DNA from: Butyricicoccus pullicaecorum
GTDB lineage: Bacteria; Bacillota; Clostridia; Oscillospirales; Butyricicoccaceae
Direction of reading: 5' to 3'
Length of the DNA: 37,063 nucleotides
Assembly: GCA_018365995.1 (NCBI GenBank)
Contig: JAGZIY010000021.1
Coordinates: 1-37,063 of the forward strand
Below, one piece after another: positions 8,856 through 17,662 of this stretch. How positions within the stretch are numbered: the stretch's first letter is position 1; every line of letters begins with the position of its first letter. Below the pieces are notes generated by a model. The model searched no databases, had not been told where the DNA came from, and worked only from the letters and a program-made list of their open reading frames with translations. The position numbers and the translations under genes are program-made.

Positions 8856-10799
8856 TTATTCCGATTCCGGTAAAAAACCGTGTGTCTTTAAAATCTGCGC
8901 AATACTATCCGCACGTTCGCCGTCCTTGGCAGAGCGGTAAAATGCGACCACGCGCTGCGCCTCCTCCATGGCAGCCTGCCTGCCTGCAATCTCATGATAG
9001 GCGGCAAACATATCAAAAACATGGTATTCTGCCATGTTATAGCAAGACTTGCACTGGCTGACCAAAATATTTTCAAAGTTCTGACAGCCATACTGCGCCA
9101 TTCGATAAAGCCTTATCCGTAATTTCCCGACAGAATAATAGCCGCTTTTTTCCACCTTCAAAGCCTTCTGATAAAAGTATGCACCTGCCTTGCGCTTCCA
9201 CGTCTCCGGCATGGCATCAGAATCCATTCTGGTAAACATCTCCTCCCAATCGTTTTGAATGAACGTATCAATCCAACGCCAATCGAGCGGCTCTTTGATG
9301 GGGCGCTTTAGTTCGCGGTAATCCTCCAGCGCCAGCACATCGGATTCCTCGGTCATTCTTGTGACACACAAAGTGCCCGTTTGCTCGCTCTTGGCACGCC
9401 GTCCCAGTGTGTCATAGCCGACGTGCTGCATCCAATTCGGTATGGAGTTGCCGCTTTGTCCGCCCCATTTGTCATAGACCTCGGCGGCAGATTTTGTAAA
9501 GAGGTCTGCCAGAAATACCGCTTCTCCCCATTTTGTGCTCTGACTGTTCAGAAAATCGACGAGCGGCGGCGGACAGCCTAGCACGAGCGTTGCGCACAGC
9601 TTGTTATACAGATAGGGCAGCATACTGATTTTTCGGGTCTGCTGATTGTAGGTGACCTCCTCTATTTTGGGCAGTGGCTGATCGGCGAAAACCCACTGAT
9701 AAAAGGCAATCGTCTGCGCAGATGCCTTGCCCAAAAGCGCAGAAATCCAAGGCATTATGGTATCGTCCATCTGTTTGCGCGAAATATGCGGCTGTCCAAG
9801 AATTTCGGTCAGCGCCGCCTGCAAGCCCTCTGCCGCCATGTCGCCATAAACGTCTAACTCCGTACTGCTGAGACAGGCTGCCAGCTTGGGGGACTTTTCC
9901 AGCGTCTTTTCGATAAACGCAGTCACGGACGGGTTGTCCCACTGGCAAAGTACACGATACGCCATTTCCTTTGGCTTGCCGCGTTCCTTTTGTGCCAGTT
10001 CCATCAAGAGCGGGATATTTTCCTCCCGATAGCCAAGCGCAAACACCACAAGTGTGCGGATATCCTTTTTTGCACTGTCCAAAAGAGAGAGGTACCAGTC
10101 GTTTTCCGCGGCACCTGCAATGGCGCAAATGAGCATCATTCGTCTGACCATGTCGGTTTTCCCCTCTGGGTCAAAGCCGTACTTCAGGCGGGACAACAGC
10201 TGCGCTTTGTCGATGGTCGGCAGGGAATACCATTTTCTCTGGTAGCTGGTGATATCGAAATCACTGATTTCCACCGTCTCCCCTGTGACAAGTGCACGCA
10301 GGATTCGGAAGATGAGCGCCCCCATCTCCCCATAAGGGTCTGCAAGGTCATCTATCAGTGCATGAATCACACGGCAATCCTTGAAATATTCCGGATGCTC
10401 GCAAACTGTATGGGATAGCACCTCCATGCGTCCCGAGCCTGTCGTTGTCAGCGCCTGCATGAGCGCATGCAGCGCACTGTATCGGATTGGCTGGAATTCT
10501 CCGGACTCCGCGTTTTCGGGCAGGGCAGCAAACTCCCCCGCCGCGCCATAGCCTGCCTGCGTATACAATACGGCATCGACAAGCCCCAAAAGGTTTAAAA
10601 GCATACGCCCTCTGTGCGCGGGCTGTTCTTCAAATAAGTCGGTCAGCCCTTTGTGAATCTTTGCAAACACCGGATTTTTCGGTGCCAGAGACGCAAAGGT
10701 ATCGGTCATCTTTTTCAGTCTAAAATCTTCCTCTAAAAGTGCGGTGCCTGCCACCGCGCTGTATGCAAGACGCTCATGCAGCTCTGCCAATGGGTTCAT
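8856..10799 (-). CDS. HEAT-repeat-like protein, paralog A
   Basis: A 647-residue, wholly helical protein with no signal peptide. Stretches such as KKDIRTLVVFALGYREENIPL followed by QKERGKPKEMAYRVLCQWD look like HEAT repeats at about 240-310, suggesting a protein-binding scaffold. The first 85 residues are almost identical to those of the next gene upstream (12716-10821), and both end in a similar segment with QRVVAFY or QRVLAFY near the C-terminus. The ribosome site GAGGTGA precedes the ATG. Its place between SWIM and MoxR genes suggests that it presents or recognises substrates for the ATPase/VWA module. No specific family name is recognised. Confidence 0.8.
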   Translation of the reverse strand: MNPLAELHERLAYSAVAGTALLEEDFRLKKMTDTFASLAPKNPVFAKIHKGLTDLFEEQPAHRGRMLLNLLGLVDAVLYTQAGYGAAGEFAALPENAESGEFQPIRYSALHALMQALTTTGSGRMEVLSHTVCEHPEYFKDCRVIHALIDDLADPYGEMGALIFRILRALVTGETVEISDFDITSYQRKWYSLPTIDKAQLLSRLKYGFDPEGKTDMVRRMMLICAIAGAAENDWYLSLLDSAKKDIRTLVVFALGYREENIPLLMELAQKERGKPKEMAYRVLCQWDNPSVTAFIEKTLEKSPKLAACLSSTELDVYGDMAAEGLQAALTEILGQPHISRKQMDDTIMPWISALLGKASAQTIAFYQWVFADQPLPKIEEVTYNQQTRKISMLPYLYNKLCATLVLGCPPPLVDFLNSQSTKWGEAVFLADLFTKSAAEVYDKWGGQSGNSIPNWMQHVGYDTLGRRAKSEQTGTLCVTRMTEESDVLALEDYRELKRPIKEPLDWRWIDTFIQNDWEEMFTRMDSDAMPETWKRKAGAYFYQKALKVEKSGYYSVGKLRIRLYRMAQYGCQNFENILVSQCKSCYNMAEYHVFDMFAAYHEIAGRQAAMEEAQRVVAFYRSAKDGERADSIAQILKTHGFLPESE

Positions 10800-10820
10800 T
10801 TAATTTCACCTCTTAATTTT

Positions 10821-12716
10821 CTATCCTTCGATTAAAAATCCATACATCTGCATCATATCACGCATTTTTTGAATCATACTTGCGCTTTTATAGTTGGTCT
10901 GTTCATAAAACGCCAGCACGCGCTGGGATTCCTCGTAGGTTGCCTGCGTCCCCGCATAGTCCCGATATGCCTCGAAAACCGGCTGCAAATACCCTGTGGA
11001 AATCTGCGGCTGCCGTTTGCACAGCATCAAAATCAGCCCTCGCGGATTTGGAAGCTGGCATTTTTGGAAAATCCGGAAATATCTGCGTGTCTGTTGGACA
11101 CAATTGGCAACCTGCCCGGGCGCGGCTTGCAGACTGCGTGCAGGCTCCTGATTGCAGTAAGCTTCATGGCACAGTCTGCCCACCTGCTGACAGCGGGAGG
11201 CATCTGCGAGCGGGAGCAGCCTTTCGAGTAAATCCAGACAGTCATTTTGCACCATGTGCGCAAACCAGCGCACATCGAGCGGCTCTCTGAGTGCACGCAG
11301 CCCCCCTTCTTCAGGCACAGAGATATGATATTCGCCATCTTGATAAATCACATATGCAAAGCAACGAGTCAATGCTTTTGGGGCAATCTGTGACCATTTC
11401 TCATATACCCTGTATGCGGGCTGGCTCAAAAGGTCGCAGACAAAGCACGCCCGCTCCATCTTTCCCGCGTGTGTTTCCGGAAATGCAGTCAGGAAATCGA
11501 CCAGTCTCTGCGGATACGTCAGGACAAGTGTTTGACAAATTTTATCCTCAATCCGCTCGCGTTCCTGTTCCAAGCTGTAAAATACCGTTTTTCTGAGATG
11601 GTGGATATCGGTTTCCGGCCCAAACAGCCAGCGATACAGCGCAAATACTTCATCGGAACATTTATTGACCAGCGCATTGCACCAATGTGCAACCTCTTCT
11701 GTATCCGGAAAAATACTGTCCTGTGCAATGACCGTTTCCGCAGCCTGCCGGATTCGCTTTGCGACAATATCTGCAACGCCGTCCGACTGTACATAGGTCA
11801 CATATTCGGCAAACTTTTTGCTTTTGGGCAGATTCTTTTTCCACATCTCATCAAGTTCGGGCGCGTCCATTCTGCCCAGTGCACAGTATGCCATTTCCCT
11901 GACCTGTCCCCGCTCGGTCTTTACCAACTCCAAAAGAACCGGCATATTTTCTTTCAGATACCGAAGCGCGAGCACCGCCTGTTCCCTGACCTCCTTGCTG
12001 CCCGTCTGTACGAGCGCCAGATACCAGCTGTTTTCGGTTTGCCGCGCAATCTCGCTGACAAGCAAAACACGCCTTGCCATATCCTTTTTGCCTGCGGCAT
12101 CAAACCCATGCTTGAGCTGACAAACAAGCTGTGTACGGTTCACCTTGGGCAGCGAAAACCGTTCGGGCGGCGCACTCGAGCAGACTACGGGACTCTGCAA
12201 AAATGGTTCCCCTCTGCCCAAAGCCTGCAAAAGCTGCGCAAGCAGCGTTCCGATATGCGGATCGCCCAACTCCGAAATCAGCAAATGTAAAACACGGGGG
12301 TCTGTGAAACAATCCGGACGGGCTGACAACATGTCCAGCAGCACACCATATCGTCCTTTTCCCGCCAGCCCTGTAAGGAGAGGAGAGATCTCGCTGTACT
12401 TGATATACTGCATCTCGTCCGGCATTTCATTTTGCGCCAGCGGCATCAGTTCTCCCTCTGCGCCATGCCCCGCCTGTGTGTACAGTACAGCATCTACAAA
12501 ACCCAAAAGGCGCAAAAGGATCTGTCCCCGCTGCGCAGGCTGTGCCGCAAACAGGTCAGTCAGCCCTTGATGGACGTTTGCAAACACCGGATTTTTTGGT
12601 GCCAGAGACGCGAAGGTATCCGCCATTTTTTTCAGTCTGAAATCTTCCTCTAAAAGTGCGGTGCCTGCCACTGCGCTGTATGCAAGGCGTTCATGAAGCT
12701 GTGCAAATGGATTCAT
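10821..12716 (-). CDS. HEAT-repeat-like protein, paralog B
   Basis: A 631-residue helical protein, tandem paralog of the gene that follows it. Both begin MNP(L/F)A(E/Q)LHERLAYSAVAG and stay near identical to residue about 85. After that they diverge strongly while keeping similar length and helical repeats, for example KEVREQAVLALRYLKENMPVL at about 240. A ribosome site GGGAGA stands before the ATG, and the gap to the SWIM gene is only 13 bases. The pattern of conserved head and diverged body suggests a shared N-terminal docking part and different recognition surfaces. This is inference; no experimentally known family is recognised. Confidence 0.8.
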   Translation of the reverse strand: MNPFAQLHERLAYSAVAGTALLEEDFRLKKMADTFASLAPKNPVFANVHQGLTDLFAAQPAQRGQILLRLLGFVDAVLYTQAGHGAEGELMPLAQNEMPDEMQYIKYSEISPLLTGLAGKGRYGVLLDMLSARPDCFTDPRVLHLLISELGDPHIGTLLAQLLQALGRGEPFLQSPVVCSSAPPERFSLPKVNRTQLVCQLKHGFDAAGKKDMARRVLLVSEIARQTENSWYLALVQTGSKEVREQAVLALRYLKENMPVLLELVKTERGQVREMAYCALGRMDAPELDEMWKKNLPKSKKFAEYVTYVQSDGVADIVAKRIRQAAETVIAQDSIFPDTEEVAHWCNALVNKCSDEVFALYRWLFGPETDIHHLRKTVFYSLEQERERIEDKICQTLVLTYPQRLVDFLTAFPETHAGKMERACFVCDLLSQPAYRVYEKWSQIAPKALTRCFAYVIYQDGEYHISVPEEGGLRALREPLDVRWFAHMVQNDCLDLLERLLPLADASRCQQVGRLCHEAYCNQEPARSLQAAPGQVANCVQQTRRYFRIFQKCQLPNPRGLILMLCKRQPQISTGYLQPVFEAYRDYAGTQATYEESQRVLAFYEQTNYKSASMIQKMRDMMQMYGFLIEG

Positions 12717-12729
12717 ATCCTGTCTCCCT

Positions 12730-14178
12730 TTAATATTGCAGTCTGACGATCTGCTCGGTCGTTACAAGACTATAGGGGTGCAGGCACAGGCTGGAATCCT
12801 GTCCATCATAGTACATCAGCCCAAACATGACCTGTCCCCGCTGCCATTTGCTGCTCATAAGCCAGTCCAGCTTATAGACAGAGCGATGGTCGCTGCCATC
12901 TTCGGCGCGGTCTCTCAGCACAATACGTTCTCCATTTTCCATTTGCAGTACAAATTGGTCTTCTACCTTTCCTATGACATCGAACGCAAGCAGAACGGGT
13001 ACATATTTTTCCGACATGGTGTTTTTGATTTCATTCTTCACCTGTTTGACTGCCTGTGCCAAATCGGTCTGTGCAAATGCGCGAACCGCCTGCACAGCGG
13101 CACGGTCTGCCTCCGTCATATCACAGCTGTCCCAACGCACACGCTGACAGCCCATCGCGGGATAGTAGCATAATTTCGGTATTTTGACAAGAGAAAAACA
13201 GGTGTCCTCTGCCTTGACATACTTGAGCGCCTTCAAAGGGCGATAATTCAGCGTTTGATAGATGGTACCGTCTGCAAGCGCAATCCAATACCCTCTATCA
13301 ATATACTCCTTTCGCGCATCATCTAAGCGCACATCAAAGGAAAGCTGCACAAGCTGCGCATTTTCCTTGACGCAACCGATTTTTTCCAGTTCCTCGAGTT
13401 TCCAAACGCCGCCCAGCGCCTCATAAAGCAGGTTATCTTCCAATTCAAATTCCTTTTTGTCCAGTTTTTCCTGAAGAAATGCCCGCGCTTTTTGCAGCAT
13501 AGCACTCAGGCGAATGAGGATACGGAGCGCCTCATCATAGTTTGCCGCATCGGGTGATTTTTGAATTTTCTGTACCTCATTGGCAAGCCGGATAAATTCG
13601 GTCTGTGCCCCTGTCAGATAGCAGCTTCCCAAGTCCTTGGCGAGCGCTTCATAGGTCTTGACCGATGTGCCGTGCAGGGTACCCAGACCGTGCGAAAGCA
13701 GGTCAGAAACCATCTGTTCCGCCTTGCTGATGCCCTCAAGCTGCTTATTGATCTTTTTGACTTTGGCAGCATTGCTTGTTTTCTTGGGCTTTGCCGGCGT
13801 ATCCTTTTCTGTGGCAGCCTGCTCTTTTTTTGCAGCACGCGCTGCCTGTTTTGCGCGCTTGTTTGCCAAATCTTCTGGAATCTCCGACATCGCAAAGGGC
13901 TTTTCTCCTAAAATTTCAAACATCAAACCGATTGCATGCTTGCACGGAAATTGACGGCTTGGGCAGGAGCAGCGGCAGGTCGGCGCTGCTTCATTGGTAA
14001 AATCAATCGATGTATGATAGGGATTCGTTCCGCTTCCCGCACAGTCTGCCCAAAAAAGCAGCCCGTCCTCGCTTTTCCCAAGTCTTGAAAAACTTCCTTT
14101 TTGGGACAGTTTTCTTCCATTTTGCACAGCAGATGCTCCCGATGCCTGCGCAATGATCCAATCTTCTGTGAGTTTCAT
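12730..14178 (-). CDS. SWIM zinc-finger protein (YehQ-like), first gene of the operon
   Basis: A 482-residue protein with one SWIM zinc finger near the N-terminus: C70-S-C72, then C79-K-H81 in CSCPSRQFPCKHAIGL. SWIM domains bind zinc and often contact DNA or protein. A Lys/Ala-rich, probably unstructured or coiled segment runs from about 98 to 155. The C-terminal 300 residues have no recognised domain. Gene order and class match E. coli yehQ, which also accompanies a MoxR ATPase and a VWA protein (recalled knowledge). GGGAGG lies 10 bases before the start. It is the promoter-proximal gene of the six-gene minus-strand operon. Confidence 0.86.
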   Translation of the reverse strand: MKLTEDWIIAQASGASAVQNGRKLSQKGSFSRLGKSEDGLLFWADCAGSGTNPYHTSIDFTNEAAPTCRCSCPSRQFPCKHAIGLMFEILGEKPFAMSEIPEDLANKRAKQAARAAKKEQAATEKDTPAKPKKTSNAAKVKKINKQLEGISKAEQMVSDLLSHGLGTLHGTSVKTYEALAKDLGSCYLTGAQTEFIRLANEVQKIQKSPDAANYDEALRILIRLSAMLQKARAFLQEKLDKKEFELEDNLLYEALGGVWKLEELEKIGCVKENAQLVQLSFDVRLDDARKEYIDRGYWIALADGTIYQTLNYRPLKALKYVKAEDTCFSLVKIPKLCYYPAMGCQRVRWDSCDMTEADRAAVQAVRAFAQTDLAQAVKQVKNEIKNTMSEKYVPVLLAFDVIGKVEDQFVLQMENGERIVLRDRAEDGSDHRSVYKLDWLMSSKWQRGQVMFGLMYYDGQDSSLCLHPYSLVTTEQIVRLQY

Positions 14179-14251
14179 CTCCTATTCGTCCTCCCTGTCT
14201 TTCGTCGATTTGGACACGCACTGTATCGCTATGAAACAAAATACAATATCC

Positions 14252-14268
14252 ATTATATGGGTATTATA
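14252..14268 (-). promoter_or_regulatory. Candidate promoter of the SWIM-MoxR-VWA operon
   Basis: Two TATAAT hexamers on the minus strand (14252-14257 and 14263-14268) lie 74-90 bases before the SWIM gene start. No strong -35 sequence is seen at 16-18 bp, so only the -10 elements are supported. The operon and cotJ diverge from this 238-bp gap. Confidence 0.4.
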
Positions 14269-14339
14269 CCAGACAAATCCCGACAAAAGAAGTACCTATT
14301 TTTTGTTCTTCAGGGCAGACATGGATACGGTCTACTTTG

Positions 14340-14369
14340 CACCAAAGCGTCCCTTTTGGCATAGGCTGT
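14340..14369 (+). promoter_or_regulatory. Candidate sigma-K/sigma-E promoter of cotJABC
   Basis: CACC (14340-14343), 15 bp, then GCATAGGCTG (14360-14369). This follows the B. subtilis sigma-K pattern mACm-N16-gCATAnnnTa, differing by one base of spacing and the last base of the -10. CATAGGCT also fits the core of a sigma-E -10. The predicted start would leave a leader of about 40 bases. Mother-cell control of cotJ is established in B. subtilis; here it is inferred from sequence alone. Confidence 0.4.
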
Positions 14370-14416
14370 GCTGTGAGGTCCTTCGCCTCAATCTGACAAT
14401 CAAAGGAGAGATGAAA

Positions 14417-14791
14417 ATGTATTATGATCCTCTGGCACCAAAGCCAGCAGCATCAGGCAGCAGCTGTCCGCTGTGTTCCGACCAGAACAACGGCGACAGT
14501 ATGCAGCCAGAAAATCCGAATGGAAATCAAAATGGAGGAGGACAGAATGATGGCACCATTTCCCCGCCGGATAACCGTCCTCCACAGTCCGAGCCGCCCA
14601 TGTCATTGCCCAGCGACACCATCGACCCCAATCTCCTGTCCCTCGCAATGGCATTCGTCCCCTATCAGGCATGGGGAACCCCCTATGCCAACGATGTCGG
14701 ACTCTCACGCGGCACCATCTTCCCCGGACTTGATAAGCCGTTCCTCGGAGAACGCCCCCTGTCCAAGCCAACGTCCAGATGGGAGGTATGA
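14417..14791 (+). CDS. cotJA: Spore coat associated protein CotJA
   Basis: Small coat-associated protein encoded first in the cotJ operon and assembled by the mother cell. The Asn/Gly/Pro-rich N-terminal half is low in complexity. The conserved C-terminal part reads LAMAFVPYQAWGTPYAND then GLSRGTIFPGLDKPF, the CotJA signature. I chose the second ATG (14417) because GGAG at 14405-14408 is 8 bases away from it; the ATG at 14411 is only two bases from that site. This gives 124 residues. cotJB follows after four bases. Confidence 0.92.
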   Translation: MYYDPLAPKPAASGSSCPLCSDQNNGDSMQPENPNGNQNGGGQNDGTISPPDNRPPQSEPPMSLPSDTIDPNLLSLAMAFVPYQAWGTPYANDVGLSRGTIFPGLDKPFLGERPLSKPTSRWEV

Positions 14792-14795
14792 GCAG

Positions 14796-15053
14796 ATGAC
14801 AGAACGGCAAAGATTGATGCGCAATGTCCAGATGTATGACTTTGCTCTGCTGGAAGCCACGGAGTATTTGGACGGACACCCAAACGACCCCAACGCACTT
14901 GCGTATTTTAACAAACAGCAAGCGATGTATCAACAGGCTGTCAAGGCTTATACCGATCGCTTTGGACCTTTGCAGTCCAAAAATGCAGTCAACAATACCA
15001 ACACATGGCTTTGGGTCAGCGATCCGTGGCCTTGGGAAGGAGTGGATCAGTAA
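14796..15053 (+). CDS. cotJB: Spore coat protein CotJB
   Basis: An 85-residue protein with the CotJB pattern: a helical MYDFALLEATEYLDGHPND segment, ALAYFNKQQ, a DRFGPL motif and a Trp-rich tail WLWVSDPWPWEG. It is thought to pair with CotJA and CotJC in the inner coat. GGGAGGT lies 8 bases before the ATG at 14796. The gene is intact and cotJC starts two bases after its stop codon, so the three genes form one transcript. Confidence 0.93.
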   Translation: MTERQRLMRNVQMYDFALLEATEYLDGHPNDPNALAYFNKQQAMYQQAVKAYTDRFGPLQSKNAVNNTNTWLWVSDPWPWEGVDQ

Positions 15054-15055
15054 GC

Positions 15056-15250
15056 ATGTGGAACTATGAGAAAAAATTACAGTATCCTGTTAAGATCAGC
15101 AACCCGAATCCCGCTTATGCAAAAATCATTTTGACACAGCTTGGCGGACCGGACGGAGAAATGGGTGCCACAACCCGCTATCTCAACCAGCGCTATACCA
15201 TGCCCTATGCCACGGGCAAAGCGATTTTAACTGATATTGCGACCGAAGAA
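15056..15250 (+). pseudogene. cotJC: cotJC 5' part, interrupted by a prophage-like element
   Basis: The first 65 codons of CotJC, a manganese-catalase-like ferritin-fold coat protein: MWNYEKKLQYPVKI... with E35 in GGPDGE and ending DIATEE. Homology stops exactly at 15250. Past that point the frame runs into the antisense of phage DNA and ends at 15529 as a 157-residue chimera. The rest of the gene is at 27989-28426. Joining 15250 to 27989 gives DIATE-E-LAHQEM and an uninterrupted 210-residue CotJC. Both parts are free of internal mutations, so the gene is better seen as reversibly split than as dead. If the element never excises, CotJC is absent. Confidence 0.93.
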
Positions 15251-15254
15251 GCGG
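15242..15254. other. Left attachment junction (attL)
   Basis: ACCGAAGAAGCGG at the left junction aligns with ACCAAAGAATTGG at the right (27980-27992). The shared uninterrupted core is AAGAA (15246-15250 and 27984-27988). The left half is cotJC and the right half is element DNA. A very short core is what large serine recombinases leave, as they need only 2 bp of identity. Confidence 0.8.
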
Positions 15255-15279
15255 ACCATTATTGCTGCATATCATCAAG

Positions 15280-15317
15280 CAAAAAAAGCAGACACATGGT
15301 GAATTTCCTGTGTCTGC
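15280..15317 (-). terminator. Terminator of the phage structural operon
   Basis: A 9-bp stem (15288-15296 with 15309-15317) is followed on the minus strand by eight T (A-run 15280-15287). It stands eight bases past the stop of the last phage gene and 30 bases inside the element, so it keeps phage transcription out of cotJC and cotJB. Confidence 0.88.
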
Positions 15318-15324
15318 CATATTG

Positions 15325-16347
15325 CTATTGTGTCATACGGGCAAGCTGCATCATGCGGTCAAACGCCAACTGGTCTTTATACCACTTGGAAAGTCTGACT
15401 GCATCTTTGTCATTCCAGCCTGCCGCAACAATGGTTTCATGGGTTGGAACCTGTCCGGCTCGCAGCATTTCAAGCATCAACTGCTGTGCACGCTTTTGCC
15501 CATTGAGTCGGTGTTCACTTGCCCACTGACTATCCGAAACCACCTCACGGTCTACCTGATGGTCTGCACTCCACTTGCCGAAGGCACGGTTGTAATCTCG
15601 GTCAGACATCTGCCCGACTGCATCAAGCTGACTCTGTGCCAGCTGCTGGTTTGCACCCCATGCCGAAAGCGCATCTTGTCCCAGCCCGCGCATCGCGGAA
15701 AGCTGATTGAGCAGGTTGTTGCCCTCGTCGGCATACATCTGATATGCCAGTGTATAGAGTTCCGGAACCTTGTCTGCCATCTTTGCATTATAGTAATCCT
15801 GCGCCTGACTTGCGGCATTGACCGCCGCCGTGGAGGGCATGCCGCCTGTCATTGCGGTATAGTTTCCCATAGTGTCCTCGTTGGCGCGCTGCCCTTCCCG
15901 CAAATAGGTCTTGCGGTACTGCTGGAACATGGGGTCTTTTTCCGCGTCGTAGGAGAATGGGTCACGTCCGGTGATTTTATCGAGTGTGCTGTCGATTTTA
16001 TCCTGATAGGGATTTGTGAATTCTCCGTATCCGAGTAGCTTGTCCAGTGCGGCATTCATCTTGTCCGCATAAGGGTCCTGATGATTAAAATAGCTGTCGT
16101 CCTTCATAAAGCCTGCGCCGTCACCGCCCGCGGTATATCCGCCGTTTTTGCGCCGGATACTCTCAGCTTTCTGGTTCCAGTATTTTTTGTCTGCATCGGT
16201 CTTAGCGTTCAGGTAATTCTTTTTCGCGGTATAGATGGACAAGCCCGCATCTGGGTCACGTTTTGCAAGTTCCTTGTCATAGTCTGACCAATATTGCCCG
16301 TCTTTCTGTGCCATTGCCAGCACATCTTTCTCTGTCTTAAATGCCAT
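15325..16347 (-). CDS. Phage protein of unknown function, end of structural operon
   Basis: A 340-residue hydrophilic protein without signal peptide or membrane helix. The N-terminal third has repeated charged helices and a Gly-rich knot GGYTAGGDGAGF near residue 70. The rest is Ala/Gln-rich helix (SQAQDYYNAKMADKVPELY and QQLAQSQLDAVGQM). It has no lysozyme, amidase or holin-like feature. By position after the tail fibre it could be a virion-internal or ejection protein, which is inference. Its ATG overlaps the tail-fibre stop by 11 bases. Confidence 0.7.
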   Translation of the reverse strand: MAFKTEKDVLAMAQKDGQYWSDYDKELAKRDPDAGLSIYTAKKNYLNAKTDADKKYWNQKAESIRRKNGGYTAGGDGAGFMKDDSYFNHQDPYADKMNAALDKLLGYGEFTNPYQDKIDSTLDKITGRDPFSYDAEKDPMFQQYRKTYLREGQRANEDTMGNYTAMTGGMPSTAAVNAASQAQDYYNAKMADKVPELYTLAYQMYADEGNNLLNQLSAMRGLGQDALSAWGANQQLAQSQLDAVGQMSDRDYNRAFGKWSADHQVDREVVSDSQWASEHRLNGQKRAQQLMLEMLRAGQVPTHETIVAAGWNDKDAVRLSKWYKDQLAFDRMMQLARMTQ

Positions 16348-17662
16348 ATTTGACGCCTCCTTTCAGTGCGCGCAATTCTTTTTCCAGTGCATCTACACGT
16401 GCCATCAGCCTTTGTACCATCGCCGTATTGAGTGCAACCAATTCCCCATACCGCACACGCCAAAGCCCTGTCTCCTCTGTCCCGTCATACCGTCTGGCAT
16501 GGGGGTCAAACCCATACGCGGCAAAATCCGCACCAGTCTTGCCCGAAGCAAGCAATGCCTGCTCGATCTCCTGTGCGATAAATCCCGTATGCCGCCTGCC
16601 GCTTTCGCGCCGCCTGAGCAGATATGAACAGGGCTTGAGTGCACGGTAAAACGCCTCATACGTATCGAGGTCATACCGAATCTCCTCTTTCACACGGCGG
16701 TCAGACTCAATATAGATATCTTCAGAGGCAAAGATATTGCTGCGCGACACACCCAGATACTTCCGGTCACCATATGCCAGCTTTGCGCCGCCGTTGGTGC
16801 AGATACACTGCCCCGTACTGCTCGAATTCATGACCCCGATGCCGTCATCGGAATAGCCGCTGCAATAGCCAATATAGCCGCCGGAATACCGCCCGTCAAA
16901 GACCTCCATCTGGTCATGCAGATAAATGTAATCGACGTCGATTTGTCCAGTCGAGATGCAGGCGCCATCAATCACCGTGCGCCCGCGTTCCAAGTCGCGA
17001 TTGGTCGGATACTCCTCCAGTTCCCTGTCGAGATCGCTGAATGTGACCATGCCCGTAAAATCAAAGCCGTCCACGGTCTGTTTCAGGCTCGAATATTTGC
17101 CGTTCAAATCAGACACACGACTTTCCAGTCCGTTTGCCGTGATTCGCAGGGAGGAAATGCTGTTTGCATTGTTGGATACCTGCACAGATAAACTGCTTGC
17201 CGTCTGCTGTAAGGAGGAAATATTGCCCTTGTTGTCTGCAACCTGCGTGCGAATTTCGTTTGCCGTCTGTGTCAGTGTGGAGATATCGCCCTCTGCATTT
17301 TGTACGCGCGTGCGGATACCGTCCACGGTCTGTTTCAGTTCGGATAAATTGCCTTTCATATCGCCAACGCTGGTTTCAATGCCCTCTACGGTAATTGTCA
17401 CCTTGGTCAGCCGATTTTCATGGTCTTGTACAGTAAGCTTTAGCCCCTGTGCCGTAAGTTCAAAATTTGTGATATTGCCCTCTGCATCGCTCAGGCGCTT
17501 AATGATGTCGGGCAGTTCCGGAATATTGTCTGCGTCCAGATTGGCAAGCAAATATTGCAGTTGGTCGGAAAGCCCTGTCACATAACCGTGCAGGTCTTTT
17601 GTAGTCTTGTTCAAATCGTCCTGCCGATACTTGGGCACCGGGTCATTTATGTACTGTGCCAA
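16337..17662 (-). CDS. Tail fibre/spike with C-terminal S74 chaperone-protease
   Basis: A 441-residue receptor-binding fibre. Residues 57-200 form seven 21-residue repeats (three heptads each), such as VQNAEGDISTLTQTANEIRTQ and VADNKGNISSLQQTASSLSVQ, expected to form a trimeric coiled-coil shaft. A small beta region (about 230-315) follows. The C-terminus is a peptidase S74 intramolecular chaperone with S320-D321 in ESDRRVKEEI and GFIAQEIEQAL, which trims itself off after trimer assembly. A heptad tail ends the protein. The frame starts with TTG (17662) after GGAGGGAG; no ATG is available nearby. It overlaps the previous gene by 16 bases. Confidence 0.88.
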   Translation of the reverse strand: MAQYINDPVPKYRQDDLNKTTKDLHGYVTGLSDQLQYLLANLDADNIPELPDIIKRLSDAEGNITNFELTAQGLKLTVQDHENRLTKVTITVEGIETSVGDMKGNLSELKQTVDGIRTRVQNAEGDISTLTQTANEIRTQVADNKGNISSLQQTASSLSVQVSNNANSISSLRITANGLESRVSDLNGKYSSLKQTVDGFDFTGMVTFSDLDRELEEYPTNRDLERGRTVIDGACISTGQIDVDYIYLHDQMEVFDGRYSGGYIGYCSGYSDDGIGVMNSSSTGQCICTNGGAKLAYGDRKYLGVSRSNIFASEDIYIESDRRVKEEIRYDLDTYEAFYRALKPCSYLLRRRESGRRHTGFIAQEIEQALLASGKTGADFAAYGFDPHARRYDGTEETGLWRVRYGELVALNTAMVQRLMARVDALEKELRALKGGVKYGI

